A model generated the notes under the pieces. It had not been told where the DNA came from. It did not search any database and was given only the letters and a program-made list of their open reading frames with translations. Below, in pieces: positions 1 through 9,556 of a DNA stretch of 36,666 nucleotides. This DNA comes from Fragilaria radians. Lineage: Eukaryota > Bacillariophyta > Fragilariophyceae > Fragilariales > Fragilariaceae. Numbering within the stretch: position 1 is the stretch's first letter; the number at the start of each line of letters is the position of its first letter. Position numbers and translations under genes: made by a program. Location: assembly GCA_900642245.1 (NCBI GenBank), contig CAAAJI010000057.1, positions 30,979 to 67,644 of the forward strand, in the 5' to 3' direction.

Positions 1-2611
1 CCACTTGCTGATGGCGTTGCAGGTCCTTCAACTTCTGAAGACGACACAGTTTGCTGACCAGGGAACAAGATTCCCCCCTTAGCAGACTGTCGTGCATCTC
101 GTTTAGCCTGTTTCTGGCCTTGCACACGTGCTTTTTGGGCTACTTGTCTCTCTTGCATGGTTCTAAGCGTCTCTACTAACTCTTCTTCCCTGCCTTTGAA
201 TTGTAACATCATTTCATCTACATTATCGATTTCTTCAGGTACGACACGGCGGACGAGCTTTTCAACCTCCTCTCGAATTTCATCACGCTTTGCAGCCTTA
301 CTGGGGCTGTCACTTAGAGTGGTACTCCCTGTCGATAGAGCCGATGCTTCTCCAACTACAGAGTTTTGTGAAGCCGAAGCAGAAGTTGAATCCTCAGCAG
401 CTTCAAACTTTGCGGCAGCAACGACTACACCTTCCCAATCTCCTGCATCAACCAGGTGATCCAGCTCTGCTGCTCTTGCAGCGTCTAATGATGAGACAGA
501 AGAGCCTCCTCGTGATACACTGGCCCTACTTCTTGAAGAATGGGATTGGGAATCAGAAGCAGCCGCAAGTAAAGCTGCAGTGGCGCCTACGGCAGCCCAA
601 TCTCCAGCCTCAATTGCAGTATCGAGGTCCTCTCTAGTCACTTCAGGAACACTAGGAATTCCACTAATTAAAAACGATAAAAATGAGATCAAACAAAATA
701 TATGTAGATAGATATCACAGAATCACTTACAAATCTTTCTTCCCTCTACTCGATGCCAATGCACTAGCTGCCCCTATAGCTGCTAGGCTTGAACCCGGAA
801 TTTCTTCCATACCATCAATACTTCCCGAATTCAGGGTCGAATTTCCAACACTAGACGACCAACCACTCGATCCTGCATTAGATGAAGAATCGGCACCTGG
901 TTCCACCAACGGTGGCGATGTATCCACAACACCGCCTTCGTACAATGCTGCAGCAGAGGCTTTGCTCTTTCCACCAGTATCAGCACGAATGTCGCTTTCA
1001 ACCTCATCGGGAGATGTTAGAGCTTGTACTGGAGTTAAGGGAGGCGGCATGTCCTCCTTTGGTTCATGTCTTCGACGGTTGACAAGTAATGCCACAAGAA
1101 TAAGCAGTACAACAAAGGAACCAATAACGATTCCAGCTGTTGCTCCTGCGCTCAAACCCCTTGCTACTTGGGGAGCTGGAGTTGGAGGGATTTGTAAACC
1201 AGTCACTATGTAGACATTGCTAATGTCATTAACCTCTTCGAGACTATCTTGGAGACGTCCTTCTTCGATAGCTGCAAATAACTGCTGGAGAAATTCAGCC
1301 TTCACACCATCCACATCTTCATTGACAATGTTTAGCGTAATTGAATGATTGATTTCCTGACAAATGTCGTTTTTATTCAAGCTGGCGGAACACTCTGTCA
1401 AGAATTCGCAAATTGAATTAGGCATTTGTATAGAGTGGAATACATGGGCACAATCCTAACTTACCATCAAGCGGAATTTTCCCTACAATCTTTGTAGCGT
1501 CAACTCCCACTTCGAGTCGTCGATTACGATAGAATAGTCTGCGACTTCGAGGATCGGGAAATGCTTCGGCAGCTACTTGACTCGCTAATATGTACATCGC
1601 AGATTGCAAATCTGTATCTCCATCGTCGGTGACACCATTCTTGAAAGCGACAACATATTTTGTTTCCACTACAAACAATGCACTTGTCGGCAAAAGTGTA
1701 CTTGGGCTTATAGTCGAAGGCTGCGTTGAAATAGGCACAGGAGCAGCAGATATTGTGGGGAAAGGAGTCCCCCCTGGTGCCATTGTGTTGGGACTAATAG
1801 AAGTCGGAGATAAGGTAATAGGTGCTGTTGTAACCGGCGCAGTTGTCGAGGGTAATGGAGTAATTGGAGCCATAGTTATTGGCTTTGGAGTAATAGGTGA
1901 CATCGTTATTGGTTTTGGAGTAATTGGAGCACTTGTTGTAGGCTTGGGTGTGATTGGTGCTCCAGTTGTTGGTATTGGAGTAATTGGAGCAATAGTTGTT
2001 GGCATTGCAGTAATTGGAGCCATGGTAATTGGCTTTGGAGTGATTGGGGCACTGCTCGGTAGAAATGTTGGGGACGTCGTTACTCTAGTGGGAAATGCTG
2101 AAGGCGAAGTTGTAGGTGGAAAGGTCCCTAACGTATTCTCAATCGCATTGGAAGTGGTAAGACAAACAGTAAAGAGATATACTTCTTGATCTGGATCTGG
2201 CGTTTCTCCTGAATGAGTCCCTTCACTGGATATAAAAGCATTGCTCCCGATACAACAATTCTCATCATTTGCCTCAATTGTACAAATACAAGCCAATAGA
2301 TTAAAAGATTGTCGAAGAGGTCGCGGAAGATCCAAAAATTGGGTGGCATAATCCACAAATCCAGGAGGGCCAAGAAGTTGAACAGCCGTAACATATTCAT
2401 CTGCTGTAATCTTCCCATCCGCATTGACGTCTGCTTGATCTAATGAAGCATAACATCGTTCTGTATCCACAAAACTACCAGCATTGACCCTTAAATCTAA
2501 CAAATCAATAACTTCTTCCGCAAAATTACTTTTTCTGCTTTCGCATAGAGACGGCACAATACTTACAATCAATAAAGCCAAAGAAGCGCATATCGAACAT
2601 TTCCGAAACAT
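1..2611 (-). CDS. Signal peptide / EF-hand / PT-repeat / single-TM protein with cytosolic AGDW repeats (3' end outside window)
   Basis: Three exons on the minus strand: 1465-2611, 731-1394 and <1-663. Introns 1395-1464 and 664-730 both have GTAAGT donors, and joining them keeps the frame. I chose the ATG at 2611 because it starts a clean signal peptide (MFRKCSICASLALLIVSIVP); an upstream in-frame ATG at 2689 would bury it. Residues 61-72 form a complete EF-hand loop (DVNADGKITADE). Residues about 166-310 are Pro/Thr repeats on a 10-residue unit like APITPKPITM. An unidentified extracellular segment follows, then a TM helix (about 466-487) and RRR stop-transfer residues. The cytosolic tail carries two related motifs, AIEAGDWAAVGATAALLA (near 620) and LVDAGDWEGVVVAAAKFEA (near 675), then a charged, probably helical region open to the window edge. 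The layout suggests a calcium-binding surface or cell-wall protein; I infer no specific function. Exon structure is well supported, role is not. Confidence 0.85.
1858..2060. repeat. 30-bp minisatellite encoding the PT repeats
   Basis: Six full units and a partial one, each exactly 30 bp, begin at 1858, 1888, 1918, 1948, 1978, 2008 and 2038. On the plus strand each starts like GAGTAATTGGAGC. On the coding minus strand each gives a 10-residue unit of the type APITPKPITM. The units differ by several substitutions but no indels, so the frame is kept. The long plus-strand reading frame across it (rich in GVIGAIV) is an artefact of the repeat. Confidence 0.9.
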
Positions 2612-3686
2612 GGAATTTATTTCTTTACGGATAGCAGCACCCAGCAGAGCACCAAGAGTGTAGTTTTTTGTGCTGTCAGAAGTATCCAAAATATTAGTAG
2701 GGAAAGGTAACTATTGAAATGTAAACGACATCCTTTAATGAAAGTCCGCGCCGTGTCTTTAATTTTCGACTCCAGATAAATCCGAGGAGTGCACAAAAAT
2801 TTGAAAACATATTCGAGGGACATCATCTCAAACTTAAACACACTTTATGTCTTGTAAAAGAACTCGCCAACAAAAGTTAGCTATTTTTTGGCAATCCTTA
2901 CCTACCTATAATTCTATTAATCTCTCTCAACACAGATTATTGTCGGCGCTTGTTGTTGTTGCAATGTTGTTGGTTATTATTGATGTTATCGTCGTCGTTA
3001 TCCTTACTACGCAAGATCCTCACCCACGACACTCGTCAAAACCCGGACTGAATCCTAATACCTGCTTCTTCTGCTCGTGGTTAAATTGAAACCCGTGAGA
3101 GTGGAAACTTTCAAAAGTTGATCAACTGCCAGCAAAGTAGGAATTCGTTATGATACTTATTGGCTTTTCTTCCTATATTCCCATGCATCTGTCCTAAGTC
3201 GATCAATAAACCGTTAAATGGTAGTCGTACTTCTTCCGTTGAAGTAAGGAAAAATTTGAATATGACATGCAAACGTGGTATCGTTGGGCCGCCAGCCGAA
3301 ATGCACGAACGGAAAAATTGGAATTGACAGGCGAAAGAGAAGGGGGGAACTTTAATTGGTTATATTGTCTGTCCTAAAAAAAAAACAAGATTGGCTCCCA
3401 AATTTGGCTAACCCAAATATTTTGTTTTTGGCAATTGGAATTTTGGATCATGTTACGAAAAATGTTTTCGAACCGGCAAATCCAATCAAAAGGATGTCAA
3501 CAAAAAAAGTATAGAAAAATGTCGCGTTACAATTTAGAAAGTTGTAACAAAGCAGCGCGCACCTGTCGTAAGGATTAGCTGATGACACGTGTTCAATAAA
3601 GCATCTACGCGATCATCGTCCAATATTTCAAAATGAAATTGAATGTTAGATTCCTTCTAAAGGATTATATGTCATATGCGTTGACA
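2612..3686. other. Intergenic region between two minus-strand genes
   Basis: This must contain the 5' UTR and promoter of the EF-hand/PT gene and the 3' flank of the kinase-phosphatase gene. An A-rich run lies near 3377 and a short palindrome GTTGATCAAC near 3118. A plus-strand reading frame at 2847-3089 is a hydrophobic low-complexity stretch with no recognisable domain, and I do not call it a gene. No RNA gene or mobile element is seen. Confidence 0.5.
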
Positions 3687-6185
3687 TCAAGTCAAGTAAA
3701 CGATGACGACACTAACGTTGTCCGACGATCCCTTCTGAACAGCTAGAGAGCAAAGTTGCTTTGCTACATTTCCTGCATCCACACCCGTGTCTCTCATTTT
3801 GGAAACTACGTTAGCAACTTCTTGTGCTCCACAAACTTCCCATAATCCATCGGTGGCAATCAATATCGTTCCCGGTGATGGACGGAGGCTGGTAACATCA
3901 GGCGTACTGATTATTCCTTTGGATGTGGCAAATGACCCTTCCAATGAACGAGCGACACCATACTTCATATCACCGCAGGGTATTCGCCATTGAGAGAAGG
4001 AACATTCGGGAAGGGAATAATCAAGTCCAGACATGATCCCACGTTGAAAACGCTCCATTTCAGTTTCAGGATTGTGGTCAACGGTCTCAAACAAAATATT
4101 TCCCTCCATATCAAGTTGTAACGTACGGGAATCTCCACAATTCAATACGGTTAATTCATTCTTATGGATTGACACGATGGATGCTGTAGTTCCTGAAATG
4201 AGATCTTGAGAACCAGTACTTGCCAATAATATACCATCTTGTTCATCATATTCTGCAAGACATTCACCCATTTCATCACAACCGCTACGATACGTCTGAC
4301 ACGTTTCTTCCCACGCTGACTCCAGGGCTTGACGTGACGTCATGGATGCTTTAGACAACTCTTTTGTGAATAGACTTGGCATCAACTGCGATGCAGTCTG
4401 AGCAGCCGCCTTACCTCCATGTCCATCAAATACTCCTGCCAACAGACTTTCGCTATCAGCATCAAAAATGTCGTGAAGAACAAAGCTATCTTCATTTGCT
4501 CTTCGCCTCCCGAGAGACGACCATGCACCTTCATCAATGATGCGAGCATGTGTAGTTTCAGGATTGGATGGAGTGTTTGTTGATTGAGATTGACGGAGAG
4601 ACGATCGACTGAATTGGAGTGTAACATAGTTGGCCAACTTCGGTTGATTCTGAATCAATTGCACTGCTCGTTCAAACCCTCCGCTCATTACTGGAATATT
4701 ACCGACTGCATCAAGTTGGTCTCCGATTTCAAATACGCCAATTTCACTTGCTTGGCTGTTGGGGATGATACCCATGACAAATACATCACCATGTTTTGCA
4801 TTTGCCGTGGTTACTTTCCACTGGTTAAGGAATTCGGGTTCTATCTCTAGATCATCACCAGCTTCGGAAAGAAGGAGTCCCAAAGGTTCTCCGCGCTGAA
4901 AACTCGCAACAAAGTGCAGTGGACGTGGAGTCACAAAATCTACTTCCTCCTCCGGCACTTCACATTCATCAAGTGTCCGTAAGACAGATTCAAAGAAATA
5001 CCCATCATCTAATGGTATTGCATTGGACTCTTTACCAAGGATAAAATTGACAGCAAGCAGTGCATCTTTGGAAGAGATCCTTCGCTCAGGATCAGCTTGA
5101 ACCATTCTAGTTAAAACTCCCCACAATCCTGGTCGTTCTTGTAGATAACTTAAGGCTTCTTCTAATCCTGCAGGACGAACCTTTGATGATAACTCGCGAG
5201 ATAACCAGGAATCTAAATTGTAGTGAACATCTTTTAATTGTTGAAGGAAAGCTGCATCGGTTCGGATGTCGAGATAATTAAATAGCAATTGACAAAAAAT
5301 CATGGCCAAGCTGTAGACATCAAAGGCGAATGGAGCGCGATCTGGTTTTACATATAGCTCTGGCGCGGCATAGATTGGAGAAATAGCAACACTGTCGTCT
5401 TCTAGTCCAATTCTTCGCTTCCCAAAAGGGAACATTTGTGATATTGGCTCCATATCTGCTGCCGAACCAAAGTCAATTACTACCAAACAGTGTTCTTTCC
5501 CCGATACCAATAGGTTGCCGGGCTTCAAGTCACGATGAACAATCCCTTGAGAATGAATAAAGGAGATTGCCTCCAATAACGATTGTAAGACAATGTCCAA
5601 TGTATCACCAAAACTAGCCTCGTGATCCAATCCCAGTGCATCTTGCAACTGTAATAAATGATGTTCTTCTCGAAAATCTCCATGTTGTCGCTGCCAATCC
5701 ACCTCCAAGACACGTTCCAACGACATGGCAGGCTTATCGCCATCTTTATCCGTCAGCATTTCAAATACCATCCACTCCCGTCCATCATTTCCTAGTCTAG
5801 TATCTAGGTAGTGTGAAATGTACCTACAGGGTGGCATCTTTCGAAAGCAGTGTTGTTCGACCTGAAAATAATGTTGACAACGTTCTTCCGTTCGGGTAGA
5901 ACCATTAGCCTCCAACTCCTGTTTAGTCCATGCTCGTTTGCAGATCCAGTTGGGATTTTCAGACCTATGGACTGTCCCATAGGAACCACTCCCCACAAGA
6001 TCTCCAATGGGAACATTGATTGTAGTCGAAGTGATGTCAGTGACTACATTTTTGGACCACGATGAATATTCTCCAAATAGTCGTCGTCTCCTAGGTGTCT
6101 GTGGTAGCATAAATGCATTAATTGCATTGTTGAATTGGCATACATATATTATTTGAAATGCATATATGATAACGACGGATATCAT
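3687..6185 (-). CDS. Ser/Thr protein kinase - PDZ - PP2C phosphatase fusion, probably plastid-targeted, STN7/STN8-like kinase
   Basis: Single exon, 832 residues. The N-terminus is hydrophobic (1-24), followed by NAINAFMLPQTPRRRR. This resembles a diatom signal peptide plus transit peptide with Phe after an ASAFAP-like cleavage site. Kinase domain (about 60-385): glycine loop GSGSYGTV (65-72), Lys in ICKRAW (83), HRDLKPGN (217-224), DFG (238-240), APE (274-276). The stretches SPIYAAPELYV, FDVYSLAMIFCQLLF and LWGVLTRMVQADPERRIS resemble thylakoid STN7/STN8 kinases. Residues about 425-527 look like a PDZ domain (EPLGLLL..., GIIPNSQASEIG, GDQLDAVG). PP2C domain (about 548-832): RRANEDS, FDGHGG (586-591), SGTTAS, NCGDSR, TDGLWE and SSDNVSVVIVYL, with the metal-binding Asp residues 565, 587, 779 and 822 present. 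Both catalytic domains therefore look intact. Kinase and PP2C assignments are firm; the PDZ, plastid location and STN relationship are inferences. Confidence 0.92.
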   Translation of the reverse strand: MISVVIIYAFQIIYVCQFNNAINAFMLPQTPRRRRLFGEYSSWSKNVVTDITSTTINVPIGDLVGSGSYGTVHRSENPNWICKRAWTKQELEANGSTRTEERCQHYFQVEQHCFRKMPPCRYISHYLDTRLGNDGREWMVFEMLTDKDGDKPAMSLERVLEVDWQRQHGDFREEHHLLQLQDALGLDHEASFGDTLDIVLQSLLEAISFIHSQGIVHRDLKPGNLLVSGKEHCLVVIDFGSAADMEPISQMFPFGKRRIGLEDDSVAISPIYAAPELYVKPDRAPFAFDVYSLAMIFCQLLFNYLDIRTDAAFLQQLKDVHYNLDSWLSRELSSKVRPAGLEEALSYLQERPGLWGVLTRMVQADPERRISSKDALLAVNFILGKESNAIPLDDGYFFESVLRTLDECEVPEEEVDFVTPRPLHFVASFQRGEPLGLLLSEAGDDLEIEPEFLNQWKVTTANAKHGDVFVMGIIPNSQASEIGVFEIGDQLDAVGNIPVMSGGFERAVQLIQNQPKLANYVTLQFSRSSLRQSQSTNTPSNPETTHARIIDEGAWSSLGRRRANEDSFVLHDIFDADSESLLAGVFDGHGGKAAAQTASQLMPSLFTKELSKASMTSRQALESAWEETCQTYRSGCDEMGECLAEYDEQDGILLASTGSQDLISGTTASIVSIHKNELTVLNCGDSRTLQLDMEGNILFETVDHNPETEMERFQRGIMSGLDYSLPECSFSQWRIPCGDMKYGVARSLEGSFATSKGIISTPDVTSLRPSPGTILIATDGLWEVCGAQEVANVVSKMRDTGVDAGNVAKQLCSLAVQKGSSDNVSVVIVYLT

Positions 6186-9100
6186 TTTGTAAAATGAAGA
6201 TCTTTGGTGTCAGGAGGTACTGTAATGCATTACTGTCCTTGCTTCAACAAGCGTCAAAAACTAAAATAAAATTTACTATCGAATCCATGTGTACACAGCA
6301 TTTTTTTCTCTCCCAAATATCCTGTATTCTTAGCCAAAAAATTCGTCAGCATACAGAGGTGAATCATCTATTTCTGAGTGATGGAATAACAATCTGGGTA
6401 AAATCTTTGCTGAAAGAGATAGTCCGAGTCCTTACTTCCTTCAAGGTTCTACAATAAATTCTAAATCCTCATCAAGGTAATATTTTGGAATACCTCTATA
6501 AATCAATAACATATCATCTCTAAAATTATGATGTCTAACATGGAGTCTTTACTCACAATAGGTAGCAAGATATTCAATATACAAGGACTTACCAACCATC
6601 CAAAAATCTGGGCCATCTTTAGCTTTCTTAAATCTAATCAACTAGTGACTCAAATACAGGCTATGTAAATCTCCCTTTAGATGCCCGCATCCTATAAAGC
6701 ACAAGTTTGTCAATTTTATGTCAGTTGACCAATGATTTGAAAAATACCTGACTAAAAATACTTTAAGGAATAGAAAAGTTATTACACTATGTAAAATCAT
6801 CTATATTTCATCAATGAAGTATACCCTTCCATGTTCGGAGTTAGAGAGAAACAGTATGTGAGATTAAAAAGAAGACAAACAAGTTTTCTTCCAGATGAAA
6901 GAGCACACTTGAGACAGAAAATTTTCTATCGCAAGAATGTTGTTCCCGAGACTGAGTGCTTGTTGTAGATGCAATTGAAGACTCTTGAGAAAAGGAATTT
7001 TCCTGAAAGCCTACAAACTTTTTCCTCAAAAAGAAGCAAAATGTGCAATTGTTCCTGCTAGTCATCTAATATAAGCGTCACTTCTTAAAGTGTTTATGAT
7101 ATTCAATAGTTTGGCAGTTCCTCATATATGTTTGCCTAATTTGCTCAAGCTGACATCTGAAAACACTTTCTAAATAATATAGCTTCACAATTATACCTCG
7201 GAAAGCAGAGTACCGCAAATCCCTGCGAGCAAAACGAGAAAGGTAAAGTTTGCACATTTGAATCAAGTTATTCATGCTACATAGGGTCAAAGAGAAAAGC
7301 AGATTAATAATTTAACCTCTGTGATTTTTCGCCTTGTGCTGTCTTGCTTTAAATAGTTGCCCCTAAGGGTTATTACATAAAATGAAAACCTTTGCACTCT
7401 TGACAAAAGGATTTATAACCTTTAGTTACCTTTGGTGATTCGGAGAGTGTGGTTCCTAATAAATTAAAATATCTTAACTTAATATTTTATGTCACTATAT
7501 TATATGCTCTTTGCTTTAAATGTGAACTTATAAATCATATTCCTTTCGTCTATTCTTCCTGTAATTTCTTCGTTGAAAATATGGTAGTAGTTTGAATTTC
7601 CTTTGGATATAATTATGTGAAAACAATATTAACTCAGATTCCCACACGAATGTGAATCATTAAGATTCATGGGTTTCATCTTGAAAGCTAGGAGACTTAC
7701 CAACATATCCGTTCATCTCTGTGCCGTACCTTATCCTTCAATGCTTCTTTTCTTCTGAATCGTTTCAGAAATGTAAGTGCCGTAAGTCGTGTCACAGGTA
7801 TACATACATATATTTTTGAGTTTACTTGATGTCAAGTAACATACCGAATTCCCTGGGAGATATTAGCTAGTAAGTAGTAGTGTGCTGAGTTTCCTAGAAT
7901 GGTCACGTCCACGAGAAAGCCAATGAAATTTGATTCTTGAGATTGAATCTTGGAGCGAAAAGTCATTATCCCAACGTTACCAATAGGAATTTTACCAGCC
8001 ATTGTACCCCAGGTCCTTTTGCTACTGTCATCCAATTGATGTGTATGCCCATATACTACTGCGGGACCAGTACCAGCCAGTGCTCAAACCACATGTTCCT
8101 CAAGATTGACATTCAGACTCACCACTCAAGTAGGATACAATGTTTTTGTGGCTTGGAAAAAAAGAAGACATAATGTGTTTAGGTGACACGAATTGAAATC
8201 CTTATCTTTATCATCACTAGTATTCACTTTAATTTCCAAAGAAGGTTCCACTTCTTGTAGGCATATCTCATTACATTGTTGGGAATTTCTTTGTCTTTTG
8301 CATACAACCTTCAGTTCAAGTAATCTTCAAAGTATGATAGTGCCTGACTCATCATCAATTTCTAAACCATTTTTGTTTTTCTCAATATTCGTTTCTCAAT
8401 CTCAGAAAAGCGTTGACCAATTGATCCACTCCTCAATATTGAAGATAACAACTTGTTGGTAATGTTTGGAAGCTGGGTTGCCTGTATCCATGAAAAACTT
8501 TCGTATGGACATGCTCAGCACCCCTGTATCCTCTACACTCTTATCTCCTGTGATATTCGATGTTGATTGCATGACTCTTGAAATTATAAGGCTTGCACAC
8601 TGTGTATGTCTGCCTAATCCATGTATGTTTTAATCGACTCTAAGCTCAAAATATTCAATATTTGAATGCTACTAACAGCCTAGCTGCTTTATAATAGTCA
8701 AATAAAACAGGGGGCACTAAAGTAATAATCGTTAAGTACGTCACCTATTGTGACAAAATGGGTGCTTACTACTGACTTTGGATTGATTGTGCATTGTCAC
8801 CTTCCACTCTGAATCGTTTGGAGGACACAGTGTTCAGGAAATTTTTACTTAGTGTTACAAAACCTACCGTTACATTAAGGAATTTCTGAAGGATTCCATG
8901 CAGAAGACTTTCCTCTGAAGATTCAGTGTGACCTGATATTAGAATGTAAGTCAAATAGTGATGTTTAAAGCTAAAATACCACGTGATACGTCATTGGTGC
9001 CATATGTGTGTCTAAAGAGAATATCAAGTCAGTAGTTACAAGTATTCTTGGCATAAATAGGAGGGCACTAATATCTATGTTTTCATCTAATTTTAGCTCC

Positions 9101-9556
9101 TGATTATTTTGGTTTTAAGCAAAATAGTGCTCTTGCTTGTTACTGCAATAACTCATGATTTCATTTTCATTGGTATTTTATTTTTTCCGTAAAATTATAT
9201 TTTTAGTGTTTAACAAACCAACAAAGGAATACATTGGCATGAAAAAGACCACAGGCACAAATTCATCCACATGTTAGAATTGCAGATTTGAGCTTACGGA
9301 ATGCTTAGTGCAATGATTTATATATTTAGATTCCTTTTAGTCAAAAGATCATCATTAAGCCTGCTTCTCTGAAAAGAAATGTATGCTAGAAAAATGAATC
9401 ATGAAAGGCATCAAATAGCAGTGCTCTTAAATTATTATGAAATCATAAGTTTTGAAAAAGACGCTGCGAAATTTTAAAGTCCAAACATCAGAATTCCGTT
9501 GTTGATGATTCCTTCCTTTTCATCCCGAAACAAATTTTGTTATCGATTCGTCGTCT
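6186..9556. other. Long AT-rich region without a supported gene
   Basis: About 3.4 kb with many stops in all frames. The short frames here (for example minus 6841-7065, minus 7832-8035, plus 8193-8462, minus 8769-8954) show no domain, no consistent splice sites and no repeat family I recognise. Minus-strand translation of about 7.85-8.45 kb gives several adjacent short readable blocks in different frames, which could be an old pseudogene, but I cannot identify it. The right end must hold the promoter of the glycosyltransferase gene at 9557. Confidence 0.5.

Noticed and set aside
157..1213. Plus-strand frames at 157-459, 290-637 and 683-1213
   Set aside because: They lie opposite exons 2-3 of the minus-strand gene, which are joined by good splice sites and contain recognisable motifs.
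1590..2189. 199-codon plus-strand frame rich in GVIGAIV
   Set aside because: Antisense of the PT-repeat minisatellite; composition follows from the 30-bp repeat and the minus strand has the coherent spliced gene.
2847..3089. 80-codon plus-strand hydrophobic frame
   Set aside because: Low-complexity Val/Ile run without start context, domain or splice partners.
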